DNA of 64,000 nucleotides from Berkiella sp050247135 (GTDB taxonomy: Bacteria > Pseudomonadota > Gammaproteobacteria > Berkiellales > Berkiellaceae), in contig JBFWUT010000005.1 in NCBI GenBank assembly GCA_050247135.1, positions 1 through 64,000 of the forward strand. The letters are read 5' to 3'. A program made the position numbers and the translations under genes. Below the pieces are notes generated by a model. That model worked only from the letters and a program-made list of their open reading frames with translations, made no database searches and had not been told where the DNA came from. Positions 41,733 through 50,604 of the stretch are shown piece by piece. The stretch's first letter is position 1, and each line of letters starts with the position of its first letter.

Positions 41733-42442
41733 ACAGGTTTAGTTGCCATATCAGAAATGAAGCGATCGTGAGGTAAGCCATTAAGGCTAAAGAGATCTTG
41801 CGCTCTTTTAATCATCTCGTAAGGACCGCTGGCGAATAAACACAGATCTTTCATATTGGTGTGCATTCTGGCAACGTGATCGTGCACTAATCCTGTTGGA
41901 TCAGGCCAAGTTGCAGCAAAAGCTGGATCAGATAGAACCAGCGTATAGTCAAAGTGAGGATAGTGTTGTTTCCACTTTTCTAGCAAGGGAATTTCATAGG
42001 CATCTTCGGGTCGCTTGATCCCCCAATACAATATTAATTGGGGCCGGTTTTCGGGTAATGCCGTTTCAAGAAGTGCCTTGATGGGCGCAAATCCGGTGCC
42101 CCCGGCGACAAAGATCAATCTATCGCCCATTGAAGCCGCCTCTAACGTGCTCACACCAAAGGGACCACGCAATACTGCGGTTGGCGCTTCGCTTAATTCT
42201 CGTAAAAAAAGTTGTGCTAAGGGATGAGAGCTGTCATGACGCAGGTGAAATTCAATTTGGCCATGCTCTGTTGGTGCATTGGCAATGGAGAGTAATAAAC
42301 TCTCACCAGAACGTAATAAAATTTCGACATATTGCCCTGCTTGATAGGGTAATGCCTCTGCTAGGGGTGTTAACGACAATAATGAAATGTCGCAAGTTTT
42401 AGCAATGTTTGTTTGACAGATATAAAGATAAGTGTTTGTCAT
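41729..42442 (-). CDS. fre: NAD(P)H-flavin reductase (Fre/UbiB-type)
   Basis: 237 aa from the ATG at 42442 (the frame is open further upstream, into ubiD, but the family N-terminus starts here). FAD-binding domain with AGQYVEILLRSGESLLLSIA; NAD domain with LIFVAGGTGFAPIKALLE, LILYWGIKRPEDAYE and LFASGPYEMIKRAQ. It reduces free flavins. It follows ubiD by one base, the ubiD-fre order of E. coli. Its stop overlaps the stop of the C48-like gene on the other strand by 4 bp. Confidence 0.9.
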   Translation of the reverse strand: MTNTYLYICQTNIAKTCDISLLSLTPLAEALPYQAGQYVEILLRSGESLLLSIANAPTEHGQIEFHLRHDSSHPLAQLFLRELSEAPTAVLRGPFGVSTLEAASMGDRLIFVAGGTGFAPIKALLETALPENRPQLILYWGIKRPEDAYEIPLLEKWKQHYPHFDYTLVLSDPAFAATWPDPTGLVHDHVARMHTNMKDLCLFASGPYEMIKRAQDLFSLNGLPHDRFISDMATKPV

Positions 42443-42443
42443 G

Positions 42444-43913
42444 TTATAAACCAAAAAGCGGCCAAAGTGCATCCACACGCGCGATAATATCATCGCTTTG
42501 CTTAATGGGCTTGCCCCACTCGCGGTTTGTTTCACCCGGAAATTTTGAAGTGGCATCCAGTCCCATTTTGCCGCCTAGCCCTGAAATGGGCGATGCAAAA
42601 TCTAAATAATCAATAGGGGTATTATCCAGGATCACCGTATCACGCTTGGGATCCATTCTGGTCGTGATAGCCCAGATGACGTCTTGCCAGTTTCTAGCAT
42701 CGATATCATCATCGGTCACAATGATAAATTTAGTATACATGAATTGTCGCAAAAATGACCAAATCCCAAACATGACGCGCTTGGCGTGGCCCGGGTATTC
42801 TTTTTTCATTGTGACAACGGCCATCCGATAAGAGCAGCCCTCAGGTGGTAAATAAAAATCCACAATTTCAGGGAATTGCTTTTTTATAATGGGGACAAAA
42901 ATCTCATTCAACGCAACGCCTAGTACCGCAGGCTCATCGGGCGGTCTACCGGTATAAGTGCTGTGATAGATAGGATTATCACGCATTGAAATGCTTTCAA
43001 TGGTCATTACCGGAAATCGTTCTACTTCATTGTAGTAACCGGTATGATCGCCAAAAGGCCCTTCTAAAGCGGTTTCTTCTGGATAAATAAACCCTTCCAG
43101 GACTATTTCACTGGTAGCGGGGACTTCTAATGAATGTGAATAGCAAGGAACCAGTCGTGTTTTATGCCCTCTCAATAGCCCGGCAAAAGCATATTCTGAT
43201 AGGGTATCTGGTACTGGGGTGACGGCAGCCAGAATGGTAGCTGGATCTGCGCCAATCGCAACCGCAATGGGAAACGGTTTATCTTTATGCTGTTGACACC
43301 ACTTGGCATAATCGAGTGCGCCACCACGATGAGCTAACCAGCGCATGATGACTTTATTTTTGGCAATGACCTGTTGGCGATAGATCCCTAAATTTTGTCT
43401 ACCCAGTTGTGGGCCTTGGGTCACAACCAGCCCCCACGTAATCAAAGGAGCCGCATCCTCTGGCCAACAGGTTTGAATAGGTAAACGGTAAAGATCAATG
43501 TCATCACCTTGCAAGCGATTTTGCTGGCATAAGGCTTTGCCCAGAGTTTCTTTAATGGGGGTCATGTTGAGAATTTGTTTATATAGCGGTAATTGCTTTA
43601 AGGCTTCTTTAAAACCTTTTGGCGGTTCAGGCTCTTTAAAGAAGGCTAGCAATTTGCCGACTTCCCGTAAATCAGCAATTGATCCTTGCCCCATCGCATA
43701 AGCAACTCTCTCAGGTGTACCAAATAAATTAGTAAGAACAGGGATGGAGTGATTTTTGGGTGATTCAAATAAAAGAGCAGGGCCTTGTTTTTGCAAGACC
43801 CTATGTGAAATTTCCGTCATTTCAAGATAAGGATCAACCGTTTGAGAAATTCGCTTGAGTTGATCCTTGTTGCTTAAGGCACGAATAAAATCGCGGAGAT
43901 CTTCATACTTCAT
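42444..43913 (-). CDS. ubiD: 4-hydroxy-3-polyprenylbenzoate decarboxylase
   Basis: Prenylated-FMN-dependent decarboxylase of ubiquinone synthesis. 489 aa; conserved ALLFESPKNHSIPVLTNLFG near the N-terminus, the metal/prFMN region with NLGIYRQQVIAKNKV, and the catalytic E-R-E region in GFIYPEETALEGPFGDHTGYY. UbiX would supply the cofactor and is not in the window. Begins immediately after the rho stop (adjacent bases), so it is likely translated from the rho transcript. Confidence 0.94.
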   Translation of the reverse strand: MKYEDLRDFIRALSNKDQLKRISQTVDPYLEMTEISHRVLQKQGPALLFESPKNHSIPVLTNLFGTPERVAYAMGQGSIADLREVGKLLAFFKEPEPPKGFKEALKQLPLYKQILNMTPIKETLGKALCQQNRLQGDDIDLYRLPIQTCWPEDAAPLITWGLVVTQGPQLGRQNLGIYRQQVIAKNKVIMRWLAHRGGALDYAKWCQQHKDKPFPIAVAIGADPATILAAVTPVPDTLSEYAFAGLLRGHKTRLVPCYSHSLEVPATSEIVLEGFIYPEETALEGPFGDHTGYYNEVERFPVMTIESISMRDNPIYHSTYTGRPPDEPAVLGVALNEIFVPIIKKQFPEIVDFYLPPEGCSYRMAVVTMKKEYPGHAKRVMFGIWSFLRQFMYTKFIIVTDDDIDARNWQDVIWAITTRMDPKRDTVILDNTPIDYLDFASPISGLGGKMGLDATSKFPGETNREWGKPIKQSDDIIARVDALWPLFGL

Positions 43914-45170
43914 TTAACGTTTCATAGCATCGAAGAAATCTTCATTATTCTTGGTGCCTTTGAGGCGCTCAATCAGGAACTCAATCGCAGCTAATTCATC
44001 CATAGGGTGTAAAAGTTTACGCAGAATCCACATTTTTTGTAATTCATCAGGTGTGGTGAGTTTCTCTTCGCGTCTTGTGCCTGAACGATTAATGTTAATT
44101 GCAGGGTAAACACGCTTCTCAGCAATGCGGCGATCGAGGTGCAATTCAAGGTTACCGGTACCTTTGAATTCTTCATAAATCACTTCGTCCATCTTCGAGC
44201 CGGTATCAATCAAAGCAGTGGCAATAATCGTTAAGCTGCCACCTTCTTCAATGTTACGTGCAGCACCAAAAAAGCGCTTAGGTCGTTGTAGAGCTGCGGC
44301 ATCCACACCACCGGTTAATACTTTACCGGAATGGGGAATAGTCGTGTTGTAAGCACGCGCTAAGCGGGTGATGGAGTCTAATAAAATGACCACATCCATT
44401 TTATGTTCGACCAGACGTTTTGCTTTCTCGATGACCATTTCAGACACTTGTACGTGACGGTTTGGTGGCTCATCAAAGGTGCTGGCAATCACCTCACCCT
44501 GAACAGAGCGTTCCATTTCGGTAACTTCTTCAGGGCGCTCATCGATTAGTAATACCATCAATTTACATTCAGGATAATTGGTTGAAATCGAATGAGCGAT
44601 ATTTTGTAGCATCATTGTCTTACCGGCTTTGGGCGGTGAAACAATTAAGCCACGCTGACCTCGGCCAATTGGCGAGACTAAATCGATTATTCGCGCGGTA
44701 ATATCTTCGGTACTGCCATTACCCACTTCCATCTTAAGGCGACGTTCAGCATGTAAAGGAGTGAGATTTTCAAACAGGAGCTTGTTGCGAACAGCTTCTG
44801 GACTTTCATAATTGATTTCATTCACTTTCAGAAGAGCAAAATAGCGTTCCCCTTCTTTTGGAGGACGAATTTTGCCAGAGACAGTATCCCCGGTACGCAA
44901 TCCAAAGCGGCGGATTTGACTGGGAGAAACATAGATATCATCGGGGCCTGGCAGGTAAGAGGTGCTAGAAGAGCGCAAGAAGCCAAAGCCATCTTGGAGC
45001 AGCTCGAGGACGCCATCGCCATAAATATCTTCGCCGCTTTTTGAGTGGGCCTTTAAGATCCCAAAGATAAGATCTTGTTTGCGTAAACTAGGAATGTTTT
45101 GAACACCTAATTCAAGGGCCATCTCAGAGAGTTCTGCGGCGGGTTTGTTTTTTAATTCTGAAAGATTCAT
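43914..45170 (-). CDS. rho: transcription termination factor Rho
   Basis: Hexameric RNA-dependent ATPase. 418 aa. N-terminal MNLSELKNKPAAELSEMALE; RNA-binding cold-shock-like part DGFGFLRSSSTSYLPGPDDI; Walker A VSPPKAGKTMMLQNIA; Walker B LMVLLIDERPEEVTEM; Q-loop and R-loop in the C-terminal half (SGKVLTGGVDAAALQRPKRF). Preceded by a 343-bp leader after trxA. The trxA-rho order is conserved in gammaproteobacteria. Confidence 0.97.
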   Translation of the reverse strand: MNLSELKNKPAAELSEMALELGVQNIPSLRKQDLIFGILKAHSKSGEDIYGDGVLELLQDGFGFLRSSSTSYLPGPDDIYVSPSQIRRFGLRTGDTVSGKIRPPKEGERYFALLKVNEINYESPEAVRNKLLFENLTPLHAERRLKMEVGNGSTEDITARIIDLVSPIGRGQRGLIVSPPKAGKTMMLQNIAHSISTNYPECKLMVLLIDERPEEVTEMERSVQGEVIASTFDEPPNRHVQVSEMVIEKAKRLVEHKMDVVILLDSITRLARAYNTTIPHSGKVLTGGVDAAALQRPKRFFGAARNIEEGGSLTIIATALIDTGSKMDEVIYEEFKGTGNLELHLDRRIAEKRVYPAININRSGTRREEKLTTPDELQKMWILRKLLHPMDELAAIEFLIERLKGTKNNEDFFDAMKR

Positions 45171-45513
45171 ACGTGCGCTTATTTAGTTGATGGATGAAGG
45201 AACATGATTTTGATCATAGAGGGTAGAGGAATAGTGGCTACTATTCGATGGATTGTGTAAGTGGACATTAGACCTTGAACACTCTGTGATAAAACCTTAT
45301 TCATTTGCTCTTTGATTTCACAGCAAAGTCACTTTAACTTGGGTGGTCATTTTGTTAACCACTGACACACCTGGCATATGGTTACTTTTGCTGAAATACA
45401 AAGGCGGAGTATAAATAGGGAACTTAGGGTTTAGCTGATGCGCTTGGCTTGGCTAGCCCAAGTCATCACGCATCCTACCAAACTTTTTTTTAAGATGCTA
45501 GGGGAATATCCAC
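45171..45513 (-). other. long rho leader / trxA-rho intergenic region
   Basis: 343 bp with no gene. On the minus strand, after the trxA stop, a branched hairpin lies at 45437-45474 (GATGCG/CGCATC outside, CTTGG/CCAAG at 45448-45462 inside) without a T tract. A TATACT box lies on the minus strand just beyond it, at about 45408-45413, though no good -35 is seen. The rest is unstructured by eye. rho genes of other bacteria have long leaders used for autoregulation; this region may serve that purpose. Confidence 0.45.
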
Positions 45514-45840
45514 CTATAGATGGCTATCCAAGAAAGCTGTCAGCTGAGATTTTGAAATTGCACCAACTTTCGTGGATTCTAGCTCACCATTTTTAAATAG
45601 CATTAGAGTGGGTATGCCGCGAACCCCAAATTTTTGCGGGGTTGCTGTATTATCATCAATGTTGATTTTAGCAACCGTTAAGCGCCCTTCGTAGGCTTTG
45701 GCGATATCGTCTAGAATTGGGGCAATCATTTTGCAAGGACCACACCATTCTGCCCAAAAATCGACCAATACAGGTAATTCGGCACTCATCACATCTTTTT
45801 CAAAAGAATCGTCGCTAACAGCAAGTATTTGGTTACTCAT
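45514..45840 (-). CDS. trxA: thioredoxin 1
   Basis: 108 aa with WAEWCGPCKMIAPIL active site, the buried Asp in LVDFWAEW, cis-Pro in GIPTLMLFKNGE. Reduces cytosolic disulfides. Own gene upstream of rho, with GGAGAA near the start. Canonical. Confidence 0.97.
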   Translation of the reverse strand: MSNQILAVSDDSFEKDVMSAELPVLVDFWAEWCGPCKMIAPILDDIAKAYEGRLTVAKINIDDNTATPQKFGVRGIPTLMLFKNGELESTKVGAISKSQLTAFLDSHL

Positions 45841-45998
45841 GGTAAAATTATTCTCCTCAATTAGGCGAGTACTAATGATTAGGCCATGCTAGCAAGGCTT
45901 AGCCCAATTGTCATTCCGTCCTACCAAGTCTGCCCTATAGTTAATCGCTTTACTATAAAATATGGGCATCTTAGCTAATTTCAAGCTCATCAGCGCAT

Positions 45999-47000
45999 TT
46001 ACACGCTATGGAGCATTTTAGCGGCTTCTTTTGCAAAATAGGTCAAAATCGCATCGGCACCTGCGCGCTTGAAACCCAGTAAGCTCTCAAGGATTACCCC
46101 GTCGCCTAGCCAGCCTTTTTCAATGGCAGCCTTATGCATTGCATATTCGCCTGAGACTTGATAAACAAAGGTGGGCACGCCAAAAGCTTCTTTAACACGC
46201 CAAACAATGTCTAAATAAGGTTGCCCTGGTTTGACCATGACAATATCGGCGCCTTCTTGCAGATCCAGTTCAACTTCGCGTAATGCCTCTTGTGCATTGG
46301 CCGGATCCATTTGATAAGTAACCTTAGAATGCTTTCCGAGTTGCGATTTTGAACCAACAGCATCACGAAAAGGACCATAAAAAGAAGAGGCGTATTTGGC
46401 TGAGTACGCTAAAATAGAAACTTGAGAAAAGCCCTGTTTTTCTAAGGCTTGACGGATTTTTCCGATGCGGCCATCCATCATGTCAGAGGGGGCCACTATG
46501 TCAACGCCGGCGCGTGCCAAGCTTAAGGCTTGCTCGACTAAAACGAGATTAGTTTCATCGTTTAAAATATCACCTTGCTCGTTGGTGAGGCCGTCATGAC
46601 CATGGGTAGTAAAGGGATCTAATGCCACATCCACAATCACACCTAGCGTTGGAAAATCCGCTTTGAGCGCACGAACCGCTTGTTGCATTAAGCCGTTATC
46701 GCTGAAGGCTTCTTTAGCATCTAGTGATTTTTTTGCCAGAGGCACATTAGGAAATAAGGCTACGGCAGGGATATTGAGCTCAACTAATTCAGCCGCTTCT
46801 TTTAATAATTCATCTATCGTTAGCCGTGCTATTCCCGGCATGGACAAAATCGGCTCTCGTTTATTGTGCCCTTCTATTACGAATAAGGGATAAATGAGAT
46901 CGCTCACGTTAAGATGGGTTTCTCGGATGAGCTGCCGGCTAAATTCACTCCGTCTTAGGCGACGAAGACGGGTAGCCGGAAAGCCAGCAAATCGACTCAT
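45999..47000 (-). CDS. hemB: delta-aminolevulinic acid dehydratase
   Basis: Condenses two aminolevulinates to porphobilinogen. 333 aa. Schiff-base lysines within YSAKYASSFYGPFRDAVGS and DIVMVKPGQPYLDI; metal-binding loop VALDPFTTHGHDG with Asp/His ligands in place of Cys, so the Mg-type rather than the Zn-type enzyme. First committed step for the hemC/hemD genes elsewhere in the window. Confidence 0.96.
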   Translation of the reverse strand: MSRFAGFPATRLRRLRRSEFSRQLIRETHLNVSDLIYPLFVIEGHNKREPILSMPGIARLTIDELLKEAAELVELNIPAVALFPNVPLAKKSLDAKEAFSDNGLMQQAVRALKADFPTLGVIVDVALDPFTTHGHDGLTNEQGDILNDETNLVLVEQALSLARAGVDIVAPSDMMDGRIGKIRQALEKQGFSQVSILAYSAKYASSFYGPFRDAVGSKSQLGKHSKVTYQMDPANAQEALREVELDLQEGADIVMVKPGQPYLDIVWRVKEAFGVPTFVYQVSGEYAMHKAAIEKGWLGDGVILESLLGFKRAGADAILTYFAKEAAKMLHSV

Positions 47001-47047
47001 GTGATTCGTTCCTATCCTGTTTCAAGAAACGAACGTTAACAAAAAAG

Positions 47048-47524
47048 CTAATCCCAGCAAAGGCCTAAATCCACCATGACTGCCCTTGAAGCGTCAATTT
47101 GTTGGCAGTAGTTCACAAAAACTGCCAAGGGAGCAGGCTGAGTGCGAAAGGTTGCTAGCACCTGCAATCGTTGTTCTTGTGTGCCTTGGGAGTCAAGCAC
47201 CAACAACAAGGTCTCTTCTATTAGGTCCATTGGGGGCAAATGCTTAAATTGCTGCGCTACCTGCTGTAAAAGCGCATGTATTAATTGGCGCTCTTGTTGT
47301 TTTAAAGCGCGGTGTTCTCGGTAAAGATGGGTAAGGCAAATCACGCTTACCAGCACTGCACAACTTGTGGTGGCTACTTCAATGATCAGTAGTGTTTCAG
47401 CCATGTTGGTCATGGCACATAAAAAGGCAGCTAGGCCAATAAGGGAGAGTCCCCACAAAACCTGTTTGACCAGTTTGTTACCGAGTTCATCAAGAATGGG
47501 AGAAATATTATTATAATGTTGCAT
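47048..47524 (-). CDS. hypothetical two-span membrane protein, 158 aa
   Basis: Two adjacent apolar segments at about 22-43 (VLWGLSLIGLAAFLCAMTNM) and 46-67 (LLIIEVATTSCAVLVSVICL) form a hairpin with both ends probably cytosolic. The rest is a helical, Gln-rich soluble part (LKQQERQLIHALLQQVAQQF) ending in DLGLCWD. No family is recognised. It lies 47 bp upstream of hemB on the same strand and may be cotranscribed. Confidence 0.6.
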   Translation of the reverse strand: MQHYNNISPILDELGNKLVKQVLWGLSLIGLAAFLCAMTNMAETLLIIEVATTSCAVLVSVICLTHLYREHRALKQQERQLIHALLQQVAQQFKHLPPMDLIEETLLLVLDSQGTQEQRLQVLATFRTQPAPLAVFVNYCQQIDASRAVMVDLGLCWD

Positions 47525-47749
47525 GTAACCACCACTTTTTTATTCATTTTGCCTTAGCGTTTTTTAGTCGTTTATTTAGTGTAGACGAGAAATGGCGAGT
47601 GGGTAGCGTAGATATGAAGGGGGCAAAATCACGATTCTCCCCCTTGGGGAACCCCCATCGTGAGAAGAATTTGGGAATAGTGGGTATAGATACCTCTATG
47701 TCGCTTAATGCAGTATAATTTAAAAATAAGCTTATAAGGGTGCCGACAA

Positions 47750-48598
47750 ATGGAGCTGTGGCTAGTAAAATATCAAAATCACTGTCGCCTAGCGGCATTT
47801 ATCATTATTTTTTTAGTGCTTGCTCTATGGGAAACCAAATCAGCTGCTTGGCCATGGATAGAAAATCGTCGCGATCGATGGATGAGGCATCTTGGCATAT
47901 CACTGACCTCTGCTATTTTCATTCGAATCGTTTTTCCCTTTATGACGGTTACCACCGCTTGGATTGCCCATACTAAAGGTGTGGGGTATTTCAATAGAAG
48001 CCCAGCTCCTTTGGCAGTAGAAGCTTTAGTGTCGCTACTATTGCTAGATTTAATCATGTATTTTCAGCATCGCATGATGCATCGAATTAGTTTATTTTGG
48101 CGCTTACATCGAGTCCATCATATGGATAGACAGCTCGACTTAAGCACAGGATTACGTTTTCATCCCATCGAAGCGGCCTTTACCACGGGCTTCAAGTTAT
48201 TAGTGATAGCGTTTATAGGGGCGCCAGTTTGGGTGGTGCTGTTATACGAAATCATGCTTAATGCGATGACGATGTTTGTGCACATGAATATTTTTGTTGC
48301 ACCCAAGACAGATTTGTGGCTGCGCTGGTTTATCGTTACGCCGAACATGCATCGTATTCACCATTCCGATTTTCCCAGAGAAACCAATAGTAACTATGGT
48401 TTTATCTTAAGCTGTTGGGATAAGATACTGGGCAGTTATACCGCAAGACCGATTACCGGTGAAATGAAAGTCAGTGTCGGATTGCAGGATTATCGCGATA
48501 AGAAATACCAAACCTTTGAAAATATGCTACTCATCCCCTTTAATCTCAAGCGTTTAAAAGTCCGGCATAAAAAAAGGCTACCCTCGCGGATAGCCTAA
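47750..48598 (+). CDS. sterol desaturase / fatty acid hydroxylase family protein
   Basis: 282-aa membrane di-iron enzyme. His clusters: FQHRMMH (HxxxxH), LHRVHHMDR (HxxHH), and MHRIHHSDF, plus FHPIEAA, the usual set for the family. Four to five membrane spans in the first 170 residues. The substrate (sterol, fatty acid, carotenoid) is unknown. AAGGGTG precedes the ATG. Its last codons contain the terminator of the convergent gene. Confidence 0.88.
   Translation: MELWLVKYQNHCRLAAFIIIFLVLALWETKSAAWPWIENRRDRWMRHLGISLTSAIFIRIVFPFMTVTTAWIAHTKGVGYFNRSPAPLAVEALVSLLLLDLIMYFQHRMMHRISLFWRLHRVHHMDRQLDLSTGLRFHPIEAAFTTGFKLLVIAFIGAPVWVVLLYEIMLNAMTMFVHMNIFVAPKTDLWLRWFIVTPNMHRIHHSDFPRETNSNYGFILSCWDKILGSYTARPITGEMKVSVGLQDYRDKKYQTFENMLLIPFNLKRLKVRHKKRLPSRIA
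48569..48596 (-). terminator. rho-independent terminator of the Ala-rich protein gene
   Basis: On the minus strand AGGCTATCC (48596-48588), loop GCGA, GGGTAGCCT (48583-48575) and seven T ending at 48569. The pairing is complete only with G.U on this strand. It lies inside the 3' end of the convergent hydroxylase gene. Confidence 0.8.
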
Positions 48599-48609
48599 TC
48601 CTAAGTGCG

Positions 48610-49971
48610 TTATTGAGCCTTAAATTTCGCTGCATCACCGGCTGTTGCCGCTAAAGCGGGTATTGATGTAGCGCCATGATTGGCTAGCGCAGGTGCTTGC
48701 CCATTTGGCATGATCACATTCACCGTCATGAGGTTTTGTCCGCCATTGGCGTGCGCGGTTCCGCCTTGTGCGGCTGCTTTGGCATCTGCTGCTGCTTCAG
48801 ATCTTGCCTTGGCTTCGGCTTGTGCCGTAGCTTCTGCCTTTGCTTGAGCGGCGGTTGCACGAGCATGGTGCCAACTGTAAAGCCCATAGCAAGCGGCCAC
48901 GCCAAGGGCTGCGCCGATGAAATATTCTCTGGGGATCCCTATCCCGTCAGCCATAACGTCAATCGATTTGTTTGTTGCATTCACAATATCAGCAGGTTTT
49001 TGTACAATTTTAACCACACCATGATACGCACTAGACATCGTTTCTGCGACAAATCGACCTGCAGGCTCAGCGTAGTGTTCAGTCAATTCAAAATAGGTTT
49101 GCGGTATGCGTTGGGTCACGATTTGTGTGACAGGCTCTGCAGCTTGGAACACTTCTTGTGCAGCTGTGCAGACTTCTTCGGCAGCCTGTGCGGGAATATC
49201 TTGAACCACCTCTTCGAATACACGCTGCATGGGGATGGTTGGCGCGCTAGCAGAGGCTGTTTCGCCTAATTTAAATAAATTGATCTGCATAAAACTCCAA
49301 GCTCTGCTTGCCATATTGCCGGTCTCTTGCAGATTTGCTGCCTGTTGTGCAACGGTTGGTGCTGCTTCATACAGCGCTTCTTGAAGGCTTGGGCAGACCA
49401 CTTCGGGGCAGACTACTTCGGGGCAGACCACGGTAGGTTTAGGAATTTCAAGGTAATGATTATTTTGTAAATAATTCAAAATAGGCTTGATAGCTTTTTC
49501 CAGAATGGGTGCCAGGAATTTTTCAGCAATGGGAGAAAATGCTTGCATAGGTCTCTTCAACACATTAGCCAAGCCAAATCCTTGATATAAAAACCAACTG
49601 GCAGCGCGGCTGACACTTAATAACGGACTGATAGCAAAAGAGGCCAATGAAATGGGATTGAGCTTATTTAATGGTGCTAAAAAAGAAGTTCGTCTGATGT
49701 ACGGTAGTGGGTTCAGACGGGAAAAAAAGCCAGATTTTTTTGCAGCGTTATGTTGAGCAGCATCGAGTTTGTTGTGCGCAGCTTCAACTTTATTTTCAGC
49801 TTCGACGACTTTATGTTCCGCTGATACACTTTTTTTGCCTAACGCCCAACTCACGAGGTCGCCTGTGGTATTGGCAGCAAGCCAAACGCCCGCTTGTGGC
49901 AAAATGGCGCTTGCGCCTTGCCAAAATAGCCTGGCGGCATCAACGGCGACTCTAGTACTTATATCTAACAT
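48610..49971 (-). CDS. Ala-rich hypothetical protein, candidate effector
   Basis: 453 aa from the ATG at 49971 (GGGGAT upstream). No family recognised. Seen in order: helical N-terminus; heptad-rich KVVEAENKVEAAHNKLDAAQ near 50-75; apolar stretches around 95-140; three tandem VVCPE-type units (VVCPEVVCPEVVCPSL near 180-195) encoded by a 15-bp repeat; an Ala/Gln/Glu-rich middle; a single membrane helix near 355-375 (EYFIGAALGVAACYGLYSW); then an Ala/Lys coiled coil (QAKAEATAQAEAKARSEAAA) and a polar end. This mosaic of coiled coils, repeat and one late membrane span is typical of type IV effectors, but that is inference. Confidence 0.6.
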   Translation of the reverse strand: MLDISTRVAVDAARLFWQGASAILPQAGVWLAANTTGDLVSWALGKKSVSAEHKVVEAENKVEAAHNKLDAAQHNAAKKSGFFSRLNPLPYIRRTSFLAPLNKLNPISLASFAISPLLSVSRAASWFLYQGFGLANVLKRPMQAFSPIAEKFLAPILEKAIKPILNYLQNNHYLEIPKPTVVCPEVVCPEVVCPSLQEALYEAAPTVAQQAANLQETGNMASRAWSFMQINLFKLGETASASAPTIPMQRVFEEVVQDIPAQAAEEVCTAAQEVFQAAEPVTQIVTQRIPQTYFELTEHYAEPAGRFVAETMSSAYHGVVKIVQKPADIVNATNKSIDVMADGIGIPREYFIGAALGVAACYGLYSWHHARATAAQAKAEATAQAEAKARSEAAADAKAAAQGGTAHANGGQNLMTVNVIMPNGQAPALANHGATSIPALAATAGDAAKFKAQ

Positions 49972-50089
49972 GATCAATCCCCAAATGGATGAAATTCAAT
50001 TAAGCACGAAGGCTAACTTCTGGATGGGGTTGTCGCAATGGTAAAGACGACCAAAGGTCATGAAGACCCGAGAAGAGGTGTTGTTAGCG

Positions 50090-50443
50090 TTATGCGGCGC
50101 CTGATAACTTGTTTTTACCCAAGAACTGGGCAACGGCAAAGAGCAATGCCTCTCTAAAAGGAGCGGGTAGAACTAAGTGTCCACTGGGATCAAAAACAAA
50201 GGCCGTTTCCAGGGATTCACCAAAGGGCATGCACTTGACGCCTAGGCCATCTGCACGCTCGATAATGCGTTTGATTATAGTAGGCGCTTTGCTGGGATAG
50301 GGAGCAAGTAGGGTTAAATCCTGATAGCCGGCTTCATCAGAGAGTAATTCTGTCATGCGATAGAAATTAGGATAGCCTAACTCGTCTTGAAAGAAGAGCT
50401 CAAAGCAGCGCTCGTAGGGGGCATCAACAATAAAGTAAGCCAT
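50090..50443 (-). CDS. hypothetical protein, 117 aa
   Basis: A compact alpha/beta protein: MAYFIVDAPYERCFELFF, LTLLAPYPSKAPTIIKRIIE, and FVFDPSGHLVLPAPFREALL. No motif is recognised and there is no signal or membrane segment. AGGGAGAACC lies before the start. It is divergent from rpoH, separated by about 160 bp that carry the CIRCE-like operator. Confidence 0.6.
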   Translation of the reverse strand: MAYFIVDAPYERCFELFFQDELGYPNFYRMTELLSDEAGYQDLTLLAPYPSKAPTIIKRIIERADGLGVKCMPFGESLETAFVFDPSGHLVLPAPFREALLFAVAQFLGKNKLSGAA

Positions 50444-50542
50444 AGGTTCTCCCTTACCTTCTTTTGAAAAGTATATACGACAAAAAGAAAGTTTGCTTAA
50501 TTATGACCTTTATAAATATAAGTCATTGAATTTATATACAAT

Positions 50543-50548
50543 TATGAT
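50543..50548 (+). promoter_or_regulatory. likely -10 of rpoH
   Basis: TATGAT just before the CIRCE-like operator; the start of transcription near 50554 would fall inside it. No good -35 is found, and the upstream 60 bp are very A+T-rich. Confidence 0.35.
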
Positions 50549-50575
50549 GTAGCACTCTATCGCCTAGAGTGCTAC
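50549..50575 (+). promoter_or_regulatory. CIRCE-like (HrcA) operator upstream of rpoH
   Basis: GTAGCACTC (50549-50557), nine bases, GAGTGCTAC (50567-50575): perfect 9-bp arms and the exact N9 spacing of the CIRCE element TTAGCACTC-N9-GAGTGCTAA; only the outermost pair differs. HrcA binds this element and represses chaperone genes. It lies 30-56 bp before the rpoH start codon. No hrcA is in the window. Confidence 0.85.
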
Positions 50576-50604
50576 ACTTACTCCTAGACGGTTGGAGATT
50601 TGAA

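Noticed and set aside
47544..47798. 84-codon minus-strand frame between the 158-aa gene and the hydroxylase gene
   Set aside because: It overlaps the start of the hydroxylase gene and lacks a ribosome-binding site and any recognisable pattern.
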